From Acinetobacter higginsii (lineage in GTDB: Bacteria; Pseudomonadota; Gammaproteobacteria; Pseudomonadales; Moraxellaceae), in contig NZ_KB850071.1 in NCBI RefSeq assembly GCF_000369525.1, positions 381,032 to 445,031 of the forward strand: DNA of 64,000 nt. Reading direction: 5' to 3'. Positions 28,063-38,878 of this stretch are shown one piece after another. Within the stretch, counting starts at the first letter, position 1. Each line of letters starts with the position of its first letter. The position numbers and the translations under genes are program-made. The notes under the pieces were generated by a model. It searched no databases. It had not been told where the DNA came from and saw nothing but the letters and a program-made list of their open reading frames with translations.

Positions 28063-28764
28063 TTAAGGCAACATTGCTAAGTAAGTTGATGGATTTTTAC
28101 GTTGACCATCTTTTACAACTTCAAAGTGTAAATGTGGTCCAGTACAACGACCTGTACAACCGACATTGGCAATATGCTCACCAGCACTCACGCGATCACC
28201 CGCATTCACGATTAAACGTGATGCATGGGCATAACGAGTGATATAGCCATTACCATGATCAATCTCGACATACTGACCATAGCCTGTACCCCAACCTGAC
28301 TTCGTCACGACACCAGGACCAGTTGAGTAAATTGGCGTACCAGAGGGTGCAGCAAGATCAACACCAGAGTGATGACGTGTTGAACCTAATAAAGTACGGT
28401 TACCCCAAGAAGAGCTGACACGGCCTTCTTGCAATGGATGGCTCACCAACCAAGAATAACCTGTGTTTGCAGAGAATGAAGGAGCATTATCTTGAGATGA
28501 AATCGCTGAACGACCATATTTCTTCTCGATCGTTGCATTGTTCAATTCAATGGTTTTTTCACGTAATTTAACTGAGACATTCGATACGGCCGGCAGATCC
28601 ATATCAGCAGAATGAGTATAAGAACCTTGAGCTAAGGTTTTTGATAATTGCTCTAAGCGGTCATCACCTGTAGCTTGACCAATGTTCTGATAATCTGCGA
28701 AAGCAACCGAAGCAGCTGAAGCAGCCAACGAAAATGCGAGTAAAATACGACGCGTATGATGCAT
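28063..28764 (-). CDS. Secreted M23-family metallopeptidase (LytM domain)
   Basis: 233 aa. Signal peptide MHHTRRILLAFSLAASAASV ending AFA, then a linker and a C-terminal LytM domain (about residues 110-233) with zinc ligands HHSGVDLAAPSGTP (H-x-x-x-D) and HLHFEV near the end. M23 enzymes cut peptidoglycan cross-bridges or act as amidase activators. Between the ligands the usual Ser-Thr-Gly-Arg-Ser reads GCTGRCTGPHLHF, with two Cys instead of Ser. The ATG at 28764, preceded by AAGAGG, is preferred to 28806. It is divergent from dciA and located near the lpxC/fts cluster, which fits an envelope role. Confidence 0.88.
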   Translation of the reverse strand: MHHTRRILLAFSLAASAASVAFADYQNIGQATGDDRLEQLSKTLAQGSYTHSADMDLPAVSNVSVKLREKTIELNNATIEKKYGRSAISSQDNAPSFSANTGYSWLVSHPLQEGRVSSSWGNRTLLGSTRHHSGVDLAAPSGTPIYSTGPGVVTKSGWGTGYGQYVEIDHGNGYITRYAHASRLIVNAGDRVSAGEHIANVGCTGRCTGPHLHFEVVKDGQRKNPSTYLAMLP

Positions 28765-28869
28765 AAAAAACCTCTTGAAACCGTCCTTCAAACGTTCCTT
28801 TATCATCTGTTCCTTGATAACAGCTGAAGCAAACGCTTAAGATGGACACATCACCTCCGAGGAAGTTCT

Positions 28870-29310
28870 ATGTCTGACCCTAACAACGTTTTCCAACAGA
28901 AAGGACAACACATAAAAACTGGAAACTTAACGTTTCTAACGACGCAAGTCACACAATGGAAACAACTTACGAAAATTATTCAACCTTTACTGCCCCAACC
29001 AGAGCAATGGCAGGTTGTTTGTTATCAACATGGTGTATTGATCATCACTGGTGAAAATCAAGCAATGATTAGTCAACTCAGCTATTTACAAAGCCACTAT
29101 GTTGCGCAGTTAGCTCAGCTCGAAGGACTCAAGGAATTACGAAAAATTCAAGTTCGGTTAAGAAACAAAACAGTTGTCTCTCGTGAACCCTCTCCCCCAA
29201 CAAAAACACTAACATCAGAGACCCAAGAGCAATTGCGCAGCGCCGCTGAATATGTGAGCGACCCTAAGCTTAGCCAAGCTTTACTACGTTTGGCAAGCAA
29301 TAAAAAGTAA
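28870..29310 (+). CDS. dciA: DciA-type replicative helicase loader (DUF721)
   Basis: 146 aa with the DUF721/DciA domain in the N-terminal two thirds (about residues 20-105; VVCYQHGVLIITGENQAMIS, then a Lys/Arg-rich LRKIQVRLRNKTV). DciA is the ancestral bacterial loader of DnaB at oriC, replaced by phage-derived DnaC in enterobacteria. The C-terminal tail is polar and possibly disordered until a helical segment (YVSDPKLSQALLRLASNKK). Clear GAGGAAG precedes the ATG. It is divergent from the M23 peptidase gene and convergent with lpxC. The assignment is by pattern and context, not by any catalytic motif. Confidence 0.75.
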   Translation: MSDPNNVFQQKGQHIKTGNLTFLTTQVTQWKQLTKIIQPLLPQPEQWQVVCYQHGVLIITGENQAMISQLSYLQSHYVAQLAQLEGLKELRKIQVRLRNKTVVSREPSPPTKTLTSETQEQLRSAAEYVSDPKLSQALLRLASNKK

Positions 29311-29408
29311 ACTTCATATATTAAGTGTTGGAATACACACTAGTTTTATGTGACGAAAATCTCACATTCATTTGTTATAATATAACATAGGCAATAAAAG
29401 ACAATGAC

Positions 29409-30311
29409 TTATGTCACACTCACATAAGGAATTGGACAATCACTCTCGTTATTAAATGTTACAATTTCATAGCTGCTTGGATCGTTTTGAACATTGCGTA
29501 ATAGCTGATTGTTTAGCGCATGCCCTGATTTATAACCATCAAACTTGGCAATAATTTGATGTCCAAGCAAATATAAGTCACCGACCGCATCTAGAATTTT
29601 ATGACGTACAAACTCGTCGGCAAAGCGTAAACCTTCCTCATTGACCACACCTGTGTCATCGACACCAATCGCATTTTCAAGGCTCGCACCTAAAGCCAGA
29701 TTATTGGCTTTTAAATAGTCCAAATCTTTCATAAAGCCAAAAGTTCGCGCTTCGCTCACTTCGTAGACGAAAGTTTCCGTCGAGAAATCGATCGTGGCTG
29801 ATTGATATTCTTTGGCAAAGGCAGGATGATCAAAATCGATGGTAAAGTTCAGCTGAAAGCCTGAATGTGGTGAAAAAATAGCCTTTTTATCATCAATTAA
29901 AGCCTCAACAGGCTTTAAAATACGAATGAACTTCTTTGGCGCATCTTGCTCCGCCAATTCACCTTGCATCAATAAATAAATAAAAGGCCCTGCACTACCG
30001 TCCATAATCGGTACTTCGGATGCAGAGACTTCAACAATCAGATTATCAATCCCCAGTCCTGCAATCGCACTCATGACATGCTCAATAGTGCCGACTTTGA
30101 TATCTTCACGGACCAAATTCGAGCACATAAAGGCTTCTTGAATCAATAAAGCATTGGCTGGAAGGTCAATCGGGGGATTTAAGTCGATACGGCGAAAGAC
30201 AATACCTCCATCAATATGATGCGGAACAAAATTAATCAGCACCTTTTGACCACTGTGCAGACCAATACCGCTCGCTTTCACCACACGTTTGAGAGTACGT
30301 TGTTTCAACAT
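29409..30311 (-). CDS. lpxC: UDP-3-O-acyl-N-acetylglucosamine deacetylase
   Basis: Zinc enzyme and the committed step of lipid A synthesis. 300 aa, normal. Seen: N-terminal [18 protein letters not shown], the first zinc ligand in [19 protein letters not shown] (His at about 79), and [18 protein letters not shown] (His/Asp ligands at about 238-246) with the catalytic His in [13 protein letters not shown] (about 265). It follows ftsZ as the last gene of the division/envelope run. Loss of this gene is a known colistin-resistance route in Acinetobacter; here it is intact. Confidence 0.97.
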   Translation of the reverse strand: MLKQRTLKRVVKASGIGLHSGQKVLINFVPHHIDGGIVFRRIDLNPPIDLPANALLIQEAFMCSNLVREDIKVGTIEHVMSAIAGLGIDNLIVEVSASEVPIMDGSAGPFIYLLMQGELAEQDAPKKFIRILKPVEALIDDKKAIFSPHSGFQLNFTIDFDHPAFAKEYQSATIDFSTETFVYEVSEARTFGFMKDLDYLKANNLALGASLENAIGVDDTGVVNEEGLRFADEFVRHKILDAVGDLYLLGHQIIAKFDGYKSGHALNNQLLRNVQNDPSSYEIVTFNNESDCPIPYVSVT

Positions 30312-30374
30312 GCCATACCAACTTCATTTGCAAAAACCGATATAACTTAGCATATTTTGCCATTTTAAAAAAAT

Positions 30375-30403
30375 AAAAAAGGGGGTAATTACTTACCCCC
30401 TTT
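30375..30403 (-). terminator. Terminator between ftsZ and lpxC
   Basis: Stem AAAGGGGGTAA/TTACCCCCTTT with a 4-7 nt loop; on the minus strand it is followed by TTTATTTTTTT. It implies that lpxC has its own promoter in the 64 bp before its start, or relies on read-through. Confidence 0.87.
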
Positions 30404-30422
30404 CTCTAAATATATGATTTTA

Positions 30423-31604
30423 TTATTTACGCTGTTGATTTTTCAGATAGTCTTGAATGCTCATTGGCGATGAACGTGGCGTAGAGCTTGCTGTTGCGCC
30501 CACTGGTGCATCCGTATTTGCACGTTTGCTGATCGCAGGAACATCATCTTCATCCACTGGTTGCTGAGCTGCTTGAGCAGACGGTGCATGTGAAACTACA
30601 GCACGTCTTTTCTGATCAACTTCACTTGCATTACGGGTTAAGCCTGTTGCAATAACAGTCACACGAAGCTCATCTCGCGCATCCGGATCAAATACCGTAC
30701 CGTAGAAGATCTCACCTTCATCCAAATCAACGATCTGGTTGACCACATCAGTAATGATTTCAGTTTCACGCAGGGTAATATCATCCCCACCTGTAATGTT
30801 AATCAATACGCCTTTTGCATTAATAATATTCACATTATCAAGCAATGGGCTACGGATTGCTTGCTCAGCAGCTTGTCGAGCACGATCTTCACCACGACCT
30901 AAACCAGCACCCATCATGGCATAACCACGTGTACTCATCGCTGTTTTCAAGTCGGCAAAGTCAAGGTTAATATGACCACGATTGACCACAAGATCAAAAA
31001 TACTACGCACTGCATTCAGCAACACATCATCTGCCTTTTTATAGGCATCCTTCATTGAAATATCACCATAAACGCTGAGTAAACGCTGGTTTGGAATGAT
31101 AATCAATGAATCAACATGTGCTTCTAAGGCATCAATACCCTTTTCAGCAGACTTTTGACGACGACGGCCTTCAAAGTTAAATGGTGTAGTCACCACACCT
31201 ACGGTCAGGATGCCCATCTCTTTGGCAACTTCTGCAACCACTGGTGCAGCACCTGTACCTGTACCACCACCCATACCAGCAGTGACAAACACCATGTCGG
31301 TACCTTCAAGATGCTGACGAATCACTTCACGGCTTTCTTCCGCTGCGATTTGACCCACTTCGGGATTCGCACCTGCACCTAAACCACGTGTACTTTGTTC
31401 ACCCAATTGAATTTTGAATGGGGCGTTCATGCTATCCAAGGCTTGTTTGTCTGTATTTGCACAAACGAACTTTACACCTTGGATATCAGATTGCGCCATG
31501 TGCTGCACGGCATTACCGCCACCGCCACCAACGCCAAATACTGTGAAACGGGCTTGACCGTTGCCATTGTCTAGTTCATCTTCTATAAATTCAAATGAGG
31601 CCAT
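30423..31604 (-). CDS. ftsZ: Cell division protein FtsZ
   Basis: Tubulin-like GTPase that forms the Z-ring. 393 aa. Seen: [13 protein letters not shown] (about residues 24-36), the GTP signature [15 protein letters not shown] (about 109-123), [15 protein letters not shown] with the synergy-loop region (about 208-222), and the C-terminal conserved peptide [12 protein letters not shown] that binds FtsA/ZipA, after a linker of about 60 residues. Located directly downstream of ftsA with a 164-bp gap that may hold its own promoter. Confidence 0.98.
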   Translation of the reverse strand: MASFEFIEDELDNGNGQARFTVFGVGGGGGNAVQHMAQSDIQGVKFVCANTDKQALDSMNAPFKIQLGEQSTRGLGAGANPEVGQIAAEESREVIRQHLEGTDMVFVTAGMGGGTGTGAAPVVAEVAKEMGILTVGVVTTPFNFEGRRRQKSAEKGIDALEAHVDSLIIIPNQRLLSVYGDISMKDAYKKADDVLLNAVRSIFDLVVNRGHINLDFADLKTAMSTRGYAMMGAGLGRGEDRARQAAEQAIRSPLLDNVNIINAKGVLINITGGDDITLRETEIITDVVNQIVDLDEGEIFYGTVFDPDARDELRVTVIATGLTRNASEVDQKRRAVVSHAPSAQAAQQPVDEDDVPAISKRANTDAPVGATASSTPRSSPMSIQDYLKNQQRK

Positions 31605-31768
31605 GACCTTTAGATTTCCTAATATTAATGGCAGTTACTTCAGCCCGTTACTGCCCTGATTTTTAAACAACTGATGTTTAGGATGCTGTTCAATAATAGC
31701 TAGCTTGTCAAGTACAGTGGCTGATTTAGAACAACTTCCTAACAAATTTTCCCAAAAATAACTACAAC

Positions 31769-33031
31769 TTAAAAGATGGCCTTTAATTTGCTATTTAATG
31801 CATTCCAACCATTGGCAACACGATCAACAAAACTACGATCATTTGCTTCTTCTGGCTCTTCAACCGTATCTTGCAAATCACTTTGGCTAAACATCAACAA
31901 GCCAGATGCGGTTGCGTACATTGAACGACGCAATGCAGCTAAATGCTGATCATCTGCATACACTTGTAATGGCGGATTGCCCAAATGCGCAGACACCCCC
32001 AACATTCGACGCGCCAAATTCACCATACCTTCAATTTGACACGCATCACCTGTCAGTACCACACCATGATAGAGACCATGAATCGCACCGCTATGTTCCA
32101 ATTCTTCACGAATTAAAGTAAAGATTTCTTCATAACGCGCAATGATGATTTCTGCAAGCTCAATACGACTGATGGTTTGCGTCCCATCAATCCCCTGCAC
32201 TTGAATCATGTGATCAGGTTTCACCACACTCAAGTCAACACAACCGTGTAAAATCTTGATGCGTTCCGCTTCTTCCGTGGTGGTCTGCAAAACGGCAGCA
32301 ATATCACGCGTCACATTCTCACCACCACGTGGTAAGGTCCGTGCTAAAGCCAAACGGCCATCTAGATACACCGCGATATTGGTAATACCTGCACCGATGT
32401 CGACCAGACACACGCCATATTCTTTTTCATCTTTGAGCAGACTGGCTTCAGCGGTTGCCAAGCAAGACACCACCATTTTCTCCACCCCGATATTCGCCCC
32501 TTTCATGGCACGATCAAGGTTTTGCATGGTGCTGATCGGCATCATCATTAACTGATAATGCCCCGTCATACTGTGTGCCGACATATTGACTGGGTTTTGT
32601 ACCCACTCCGCTGAATCACCCAACTCGAAGCCCAATGGCACAGCACTGGCAAGATAGTAATCTGGCGATACATGACTGGCTTTCGCCAACTCTAACGCAC
32701 GCACCACTTCATTTGTCGTAATAATATGATCGTGGTTTGCAACAGGCGTACGGCCTGAGGCATAAAAACTTTGTAATTCAGTACTTGGAATCGACACCCA
32801 CGCACTATGAATACGACACTCAGCCATATCCTCAGCTTCGGATACCGCATTCTTAATCGCCGCAATGACCTTGTCTAAGCTAACAATCTTGCCTTTAACC
32901 ATACCTCGGTTGCGAGCAGTTGCCATGCCAATGACTTGGATCTTATCTGGTGCATGGATCTTACCAATCAAAACTGAGACTTTATGAGTCCCAATATCAA
33001 TCGCAACAACTGAGGGAACAGCTTCACTCAT
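31769..33031 (-). CDS. ftsA: Cell division protein FtsA
   Basis: Actin-like membrane tether for FtsZ. 420 aa. Seen: the phosphate-1 loop AIDIGTHKVSVLIG (about residues 10-23), the inserted 1C domain (about 85-165), LVDIGAGITNIAVYLDGRLA (about 208-227), GVVLTGDACQIEGM (about 331-344) and the C-terminal amphipathic helix VANGWNALNSKLKAIF that anchors to the membrane. It is preceded by ftsQ with a 61-bp gap. Confidence 0.97.
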   Translation of the reverse strand: MSEAVPSVVAIDIGTHKVSVLIGKIHAPDKIQVIGMATARNRGMVKGKIVSLDKVIAAIKNAVSEAEDMAECRIHSAWVSIPSTELQSFYASGRTPVANHDHIITTNEVVRALELAKASHVSPDYYLASAVPLGFELGDSAEWVQNPVNMSAHSMTGHYQLMMMPISTMQNLDRAMKGANIGVEKMVVSCLATAEASLLKDEKEYGVCLVDIGAGITNIAVYLDGRLALARTLPRGGENVTRDIAAVLQTTTEEAERIKILHGCVDLSVVKPDHMIQVQGIDGTQTISRIELAEIIIARYEEIFTLIREELEHSGAIHGLYHGVVLTGDACQIEGMVNLARRMLGVSAHLGNPPLQVYADDQHLAALRRSMYATASGLLMFSQSDLQDTVEEPEEANDRSFVDRVANGWNALNSKLKAIF

Positions 33032-33092
33032 TACTTCAATACCATATCTTTAGTGTTGTTTAGGACGATTGCCCTTTATTTTAAGCCACGTA

Positions 33093-33950
33093 TTATGGCT
33101 TTGCCTGAATTGCCCCTGCAAGGCTTGTGTCATCAATCGTTACAACTAACTGACCGTTGACAATCTTCGGCGGAGCTGCGTTTTTCCACTGAATGGCAAG
33201 ACCATTCCGATAACGCAAATCGATTGCCGTGATTTTTGACCATACAGGTTTTAAATCCGTTTGTGCCAAATGGCTTAAGCGTTGCAGCTTATTCATAGTT
33301 TGATCTTGGTCTACAATAATCCGTAAGCCCGAATCAAACTGCATGAACCACGTCATACGCTCGGTTAAATACAATTCTTTTAATCTCAAATTCGCTGGAT
33401 GAAATAACTGATTAATTTCATTATAGCGACGCATCATCATTTTGGATTGGCTGGCTGGCCCATGTAAAAGCGGCAAGTTTGGATGTGCTGTTGGCACCGC
33501 CTCGCTAAATACATCGCCATTGTCACTGAGCAAACGCCCTGTTCCCCAACGTGCAATCGCATGGCGCGGCATCACCCGTACCCGAATTGCATTTGGCCAA
33601 GCCCGTGACACCACCACACGATCAACCCATGACACTTTTAACGCTTGATCTCGAATTTGTTCTAAATCTGAAGTGAAATAGTTATCTTTAATAATTGGAC
33701 TCAGATATTGAACTAACTGTTGGTTCTCAATATCAGAGTTGGTTCCAACCACCTGCAACTGCGCCGCTCTTGCATCGGTCATGACTTTATATAAGCCAAA
33801 CAAACCCAATGCCAAAACAGCAAACGCAATCACCAGCAAGACCCAACCGCCCGCATTCACCATTTTTTGTTTAGGCGAAGGCGGTTTCTCGTGAATCGAG
33901 CTAATGGCTGGCCGCGTTTTACGGCGCATCGAGGCAGGAAGCTGAGCCAT
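33093..33950 (-). CDS. ftsQ: Cell division protein FtsQ
   Basis: Bitopic divisome protein that links early and late proteins. 285 aa: basic cytoplasmic N-terminus (about residues 1-35), one membrane helix (AGGWVLLVIAFAVLALGLF, about 34-53), a POTRA domain (LQVVGTNSDIENQQLVQYL, about 70-140) and the beta domain with VRVMPRHAIARWG and ITAIDLRYRNGLAIQW near the C-terminus. It starts 6 bp after the ddl stop, so the two are cotranscribed. Confidence 0.94.
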   Translation of the reverse strand: MAQLPASMRRKTRPAISSIHEKPPSPKQKMVNAGGWVLLVIAFAVLALGLFGLYKVMTDARAAQLQVVGTNSDIENQQLVQYLSPIIKDNYFTSDLEQIRDQALKVSWVDRVVVSRAWPNAIRVRVMPRHAIARWGTGRLLSDNGDVFSEAVPTAHPNLPLLHGPASQSKMMMRRYNEINQLFHPANLRLKELYLTERMTWFMQFDSGLRIIVDQDQTMNKLQRLSHLAQTDLKPVWSKITAIDLRYRNGLAIQWKNAAPPKIVNGQLVVTIDDTSLAGAIQAKP

Positions 33951-33956
33951 AAATCG

Positions 33957-34883
33957 TTAAGCCGACGTAGCTAAGGTTTGCTCTAAAATCGCAACACAGA
34001 GCTGATCAAAGTTATAACCCACTGCTTGCGCCGCTTTTGGCACCAACGAGTGACTGGTCATTCCTGGAACGGTATTCACTTCCAATAACCAGAAGTTACC
34101 CTGCTCATCCTGCATCGCATCAATACGACCCCAACCTTCTGCACCCACCGCTTGGAATGCACGTAAGCACAATGCTTGTAAGCTTTTCTCTTCCGATTCG
34201 CTTAGACCGCAAGGAATACCATACTCCACATCATTACGCTGATACTTTGCTTCATAGTCATAGAAGGCAACGTCTGCGGGTGGCTGTAAACGAATTACGG
34301 GTAATGGTTGACCATTTAAGAATGAAATCGTGAATTCACGACCCGTGATCCATTTTTCTGCCATCACTACCGCATCATGCTGAGTCGCTTTTTCAATTGC
34401 TGCAGCAAAATCTTCAGCTTTCTCAACCTTGCTCATGCCAACACTTGAGCCTTCATGTACAGGTTTGATAATCACTGGCAAGCCCAATTCAGCAATCACG
34501 GCATCCAGATCGGTATCTTTAGTAACAATACGATATGGTGCTGTTGGCAAATCACTGCCTTGCCAGATTTGCTTGGTTTTAACTTTGTCCATACCGATCG
34601 CAGAACCTTGCACACCCGTACCGGTATAAGGAAGGTTTAGCCACTCCAATACACCTTGGATCTGACCGTCTTCACCACCACGACCATGTAATACGATAAA
34701 AGCACGATCATAGCCAACCAATTCAGTCACACTACGATCTTGGGGGTCAAATGCTTCTGCCTGAACGCCCGAACGTAATAACGCCTCTAAAACAGCTTGA
34801 CCGCTGTCCAATGACACAGCACGCTCAGCCGACTTCCCACCAAACAACACAGCAACTTTGCCGAATTTTGCAGCATTTGACAC
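33957..34883 (-). CDS. ddl: D-alanine--D-alanine ligase
   Basis: Makes the D-Ala-D-Ala dipeptide for peptidoglycan. 308 aa ATP-grasp enzyme. Seen: KVAVLFGGKSAERAVSLDSG at the N-terminus, HGRGGEDGQIQGVLEW (about residues 66-81), KPVHEGSSVGMSKV (about 146-159), and the Mg2+-binding EVNTVPGMTSHSLVP (about 269-283). Start: an ATG at 34913 is in frame, but the GTG at 34883 (VSNAAKFG) has AAGGA 7 nt upstream and gives the family's usual length; I prefer the GTG. Part of murG-murC-ddl-ftsQ-ftsA-ftsZ. Confidence 0.95.
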   Translation of the reverse strand: MSNAAKFGKVAVLFGGKSAERAVSLDSGQAVLEALLRSGVQAEAFDPQDRSVTELVGYDRAFIVLHGRGGEDGQIQGVLEWLNLPYTGTGVQGSAIGMDKVKTKQIWQGSDLPTAPYRIVTKDTDLDAVIAELGLPVIIKPVHEGSSVGMSKVEKAEDFAAAIEKATQHDAVVMAEKWITGREFTISFLNGQPLPVIRLQPPADVAFYDYEAKYQRNDVEYGIPCGLSESEEKSLQALCLRAFQAVGAEGWGRIDAMQDEQGNFWLLEVNTVPGMTSHSLVPKAAQAVGYNFDQLCVAILEQTLATSA

Positions 34884-34922
34884 GTTTATATCCTTAAAAC
34901 TTTTAATATTCACAAAACAAAA

Positions 34923-36368
34923 TTATTTGGCATACAAGCGATGCTGAGCCAATTCTACCGAAATTGCGCCAACGTTACCCGCGCCTTGTGTTAATAACAG
35001 GTCATTTGCTTGTAACACTTTTTGTAAAACGTTCGGTAAATTGCCTTCCACTGGATCAACCAAAATCGGTTCAACATCACCACGTAGACGAATACTACGC
35101 GCTAAAGCACGACTATCAGCACCCACAATCGGCTTTTCACCTGCTGGATACACTTCCAGTAATAACAACTGATCCACTTGTGATAACACATCAACAAAGT
35201 CATCAAAACAATCACGGGTACGGCTAAAACGGTGCGGCTGGAACAACATCACTAAACGACGGTCTGGATGGCTGGCACGCGCTGCCTTAATGGTTGCTTC
35301 AACTTCTTTTGGATGGTGACCATAGTCATCCACCAATTTCACCAAGCCTTCATCAACCTCAAATTCGCCCTGAACTTGGAAGCGACGACCAACACCACTA
35401 AAGCCTTCTAAGGCACGGCAAATCGCGCCATCAGACACGCCTTCATCAGTCGCCACGCCAATCGCAGCAAGTGCATTCAAGACATTATGCAAACCTGGTT
35501 GATTGATCGTAACGCGTAATGGTTCGCGATCTTTACGCAATACGGTAAAATGCGACTGCATGCCTTCTTGTGCAACATCCACTGCACGGATGTCATTGTC
35601 TTCAGCAAAACCATAGGTCAACACTGGACGGCCCACACGCGGCAGAATCTCACGGATATTGGCATCATCGCCACAGACCACAGCCAAACCATAGAATGGC
35701 AGGTTATGTAAGAACTGAATAAAAGTATCTTTTAGCTTATCAAAGCTACCTTCATAGGTATCCATGTGATCTGCATCGATATTGGTTACGATCGCAGCCA
35801 TCGGTTGCAAATACAAGAATGAGGCATCTGACTCATCCGCTTCCGCCACAATAAAACGACTTTCACCAAGCGCTGCATTCACCCCAGTACTATTCAGCAA
35901 ACCACCGATCACATACGTTGGATCAAGGTTTTCTTCCGCCAACATGGTGGTCAATAAGCTTGTCGTTGTGGTTTTACCATGCGTTCCCGCAACCGCAATA
36001 CCATGACGGTAGCGCATCAACTCACCCAACATTTCCGCACGACGCACGATTGGCGTACGTTGTTCGATAGCTGCTTTAATCTCTGGATTTTCAGGATCAA
36101 TCGCAGTCGACACCACCAATACATTGGCATTTTTAATATTGTCAGCTGAATGGCCAATAAATACTTTAATACCATTCGCTTCGAGTTGAGCTGTGGTTTT
36201 CGACGCTTTAATGTCTGAGCCTGAAATTTTATAACCTTGGTTACTCAATACTTCGGCAATACCACACATCCCCGCACCACCAATACCAACAAAGTGGATA
36301 TTTTTAATACGGCGCATTTCTGGCACTTTAATCAGCTTTTTGGCTTGGTTTGGATTTGTAGGAGACAT
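34923..36368 (-). CDS. murC: UDP-N-acetylmuramate--L-alanine ligase
   Basis: First of the Mur ligases; adds L-Ala to UDP-MurNAc with ATP. 481 aa. Seen: N-terminal Rossmann [16 protein letters not shown] (about residues 26-41), the ATP loop [19 protein letters not shown] (about 120-138), [16 protein letters not shown] (about 194-209), GVGRRFQ (about 327-333) and [14 protein letters not shown] (about 347-360). It follows murG by 13 bp and precedes ddl by 39 bp. Confidence 0.97.
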   Translation of the reverse strand: MSPTNPNQAKKLIKVPEMRRIKNIHFVGIGGAGMCGIAEVLSNQGYKISGSDIKASKTTAQLEANGIKVFIGHSADNIKNANVLVVSTAIDPENPEIKAAIEQRTPIVRRAEMLGELMRYRHGIAVAGTHGKTTTTSLLTTMLAEENLDPTYVIGGLLNSTGVNAALGESRFIVAEADESDASFLYLQPMAAIVTNIDADHMDTYEGSFDKLKDTFIQFLHNLPFYGLAVVCGDDANIREILPRVGRPVLTYGFAEDNDIRAVDVAQEGMQSHFTVLRKDREPLRVTINQPGLHNVLNALAAIGVATDEGVSDGAICRALEGFSGVGRRFQVQGEFEVDEGLVKLVDDYGHHPKEVEATIKAARASHPDRRLVMLFQPHRFSRTRDCFDDFVDVLSQVDQLLLLEVYPAGEKPIVGADSRALARSIRLRGDVEPILVDPVEGNLPNVLQKVLQANDLLLTQGAGNVGAISVELAQHRLYAK

Positions 36369-36381
36369 AAATAAACTCGAA

Positions 36382-37479
36382 TTACAATTTTTTAATCAGA
36401 TCAACCACATGCTGTGTTGCATTCGGTTGTGCTTGTTGACGTGCTTTTACCGCCATTTCAGAGAGTAGCTGACGATTTAATAAGGTCGCTAATAACTCAT
36501 CTAAAACAGCAGGTGTCATGTCTGCTTGCTGGCAAATCTTGGCTGCGCCAGCATTGGCCAAGAATTTCGCATTTGCGGTTTGGTGATCATCCACCGCAAT
36601 CGGTAAAGGCACAAAAATTGCGGCCAAACCTGCGGTTGCCACTTCAGTCACCGTTAAAGCACCGGCGCGGCAAATAATCAAGTCTGCTTCACTATAAGCT
36701 TTTGCCATATCGTGAATAAACGGCTCCACCTGAATGTCCAAACTGGCAGGTGCACCTTGATACAATGCACGCGTGGCATCTTGCTTGTTTTGACCACACT
36801 GATGGAACACCTTCAACGGAACATTGACCTTTTTCAAAGCTTCAGGCAAACGCTCATTCAATGCTTGTGCGCCGAGTGAACCACCAACAATTAGAAGGTT
36901 GATGGGCAATTGTTCCTGTTCACGAGTTTGATAGCGCCAAGAGGGATTCAAAATCGCCGTGATTTCCGCACGCACAGGATTACCTGTAGTCACGACTTTA
37001 TCACTGTTTGCAAATGTATTTGGAAAAGCCTGACACACGGTTTTGGCAATACGTGCCAATTGGGTATTGGTAAATCCTGCAATGGCATTTTGCTCATGAA
37101 TCAGCACAGGAATACCCAGCAAACGTGCAGCCAAGCCACCTGGGCCTGCCACATAGCCACCAAAACCCGCCACAGCATCAATCTTGAGCTGTTTCATATA
37201 ACGCATGGCGCTGAGCGTGGCTTTTAAAATTTTAAACGGTGCACTGAGTTTACGAACTAAGCCATTGCCGCGTACACCTTGAATATCAATTTGATAAATT
37301 GGAATATTTTGATCTTTGAGCAACCGATTTTCCATTCCCGTAGGCGTCGCTAACCAAGAGACTTGGCAGCCTTCCTGTTGCAGCTGTTTGGCAACAGCAA
37401 GCGCGGGAAACACATGCCCACCAGTACCTGCGGCCATCATCATGACATGTTTGGGTTTGTTCTGCGGTGAATTGGTCAC
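36382..37479 (-). CDS. murG: Lipid II synthase, UDP-GlcNAc:undecaprenyl-PP-MurNAc-pentapeptide transferase
   Basis: Adds GlcNAc to lipid I on the inner face of the membrane. 365 aa GT-B enzyme. Seen: [20 protein letters not shown] (about residues 14-33), [20 protein letters not shown] (about 105-124), [13 protein letters not shown] (about 126-138), [13 protein letters not shown] (about 197-209) and [14 protein letters not shown] (about 269-282). It is the first gene of the local division cluster; murD and ftsW, which usually precede it, are not in this window, and gshB is upstream instead. Confidence 0.97.
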   Translation of the reverse strand: MTNSPQNKPKHVMMMAAGTGGHVFPALAVAKQLQQEGCQVSWLATPTGMENRLLKDQNIPIYQIDIQGVRGNGLVRKLSAPFKILKATLSAMRYMKQLKIDAVAGFGGYVAGPGGLAARLLGIPVLIHEQNAIAGFTNTQLARIAKTVCQAFPNTFANSDKVVTTGNPVRAEITAILNPSWRYQTREQEQLPINLLIVGGSLGAQALNERLPEALKKVNVPLKVFHQCGQNKQDATRALYQGAPASLDIQVEPFIHDMAKAYSEADLIICRAGALTVTEVATAGLAAIFVPLPIAVDDHQTANAKFLANAGAAKICQQADMTPAVLDELLATLLNRQLLSEMAVKARQQAQPNATQHVVDLIKKL

Positions 37480-37708
37480 GGTCTAATTCTTCAACTCAAA
37501 AAAAGAAGGTTATCGTCTATTGTTTTCGAGCGTTATTTTAATCCTAAAGCTTCATTCACGAAAAGCGAATTTCACCTGTTTACAACAGAAAGCTGTGCTT
37601 TTTTCGATTCTTTGTTAAAAACAAGGTTCTGCCAATATACAAAAGCCCATTTGCGTCCAAATTTTGATGGAATACAAACGGGCAATTCGGTCAAAAATGC
37701 AACTTTTT

Positions 37709-38653
37709 TTAGTTTTTACGACCTGCTTCTAAAACATCGAAAAGATCGTCGGCAATCGAGGTGCCAAATTGCGCATCAATCTCACGGATACAGGTTGGGC
37801 TGGTCACGTTAATTTCAGTCACATAGTTACCAATCACATCCAAACCAACAAAGACCAGACCTTTTTCACGCAGGAATGGGCCGACTTTTGCAGCAATCAA
37901 TTTATCATTTTCAGTTAGTGGACGGGCCTGACCTAAACCACCTGCCGCCAAGTTACCACGCACTTCGCCATTTTGCGGAATCCGTGCCAGACAATATGGA
38001 ATCGGCTCACCATTGACCATCAAGATGCGCTTATCGCCTTCGACAATTTCAGGGATATAACGTTGCGCCATAATTGGACGTGTGCCCATTTCGGTGAGCA
38101 TTTCCAAAGTCGAACCAATGTTCACGCCATCTTGGTATAAACGGAAAATGCCCATACCGCCCATGCCATCCAAAGGCTTCACAATCACATCGCCATGTTC
38201 TTTGATAAATTCACGAATCAGGCTTTGTTGTGAGGTTACTAAAGTTGGGACTTGTAGCTCTGGGAACTGCGTGGCGAACAGCTTTTCATTACAGTCACGT
38301 AGTGATTGTGGTTTGTTAATAATCCACACGCCTTCACGCTCGGCCTGTTCCAAAATATAGGTGGTATAGACAAAGTTCATGTCGAATGGCGGGTCTTTAC
38401 GCATCAACACCACATCGTAATCCGCCAACGATTCTTTGCGCTGCTCGCCTAACTCATAGTAATGGTTATAGTCTTCAAATACTTTTAAGGGTGAGATCAG
38501 GCCAAAGGCTTTGCCTTGGTCGATATATAAATCGTGTTGTAATGCATAACCCAATTCATGTCCGCGACGGCTGGCCGCCCATAACATCGCCATAGTTGAA
38601 TCTTTTTTGAGATTCACAGTTTCAATCGGGTCCATCACTACAAGTACACGCAT
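37709..38653 (-). CDS. gshB: Glutathione synthetase
   Basis: ATP-grasp enzyme joining gamma-glutamylcysteine and glycine. 314 aa, normal. Seen: VVMDPIETVNLKKDSTMAML (about residues 4-23), VLMRKDPPFDMNFVYTTYIL (about 82-101), VIVKPLDGMGGMGIFRL (about 155-171), RGNLAAGGLGQARPL (about 233-247) and DVIGNYVTEINVTSPTCIRE (about 273-292). It lies 229 bp upstream of murG and may have its own transcript. A glutathione peroxidase gene is 225 bp further upstream. Confidence 0.96.
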   Translation of the reverse strand: MRVLVVMDPIETVNLKKDSTMAMLWAASRRGHELGYALQHDLYIDQGKAFGLISPLKVFEDYNHYYELGEQRKESLADYDVVLMRKDPPFDMNFVYTTYILEQAEREGVWIINKPQSLRDCNEKLFATQFPELQVPTLVTSQQSLIREFIKEHGDVIVKPLDGMGGMGIFRLYQDGVNIGSTLEMLTEMGTRPIMAQRYIPEIVEGDKRILMVNGEPIPYCLARIPQNGEVRGNLAAGGLGQARPLTENDKLIAAKVGPFLREKGLVFVGLDVIGNYVTEINVTSPTCIREIDAQFGTSIADDLFDVLEAGRKN

Positions 38654-38878
38654 AATCTGACGCTCGTATTTTTAATCTTGGCAAAAAGTATAGCGAAGTT
38701 TGCGGTCAATCGTGAAACAACTTGTATAAATCTTAAAGATTAAAAAATCTATTTTGTTCAATTAATTACAACATATTAAAAATATTCAGCTTTATGATTT
38801 AATTTGTTTCGGATGAGGAAATCACCAGTGGATGCATCGTAGACCAGTCATTTCCATTTTCCTCATTTTCCAGCCTAT

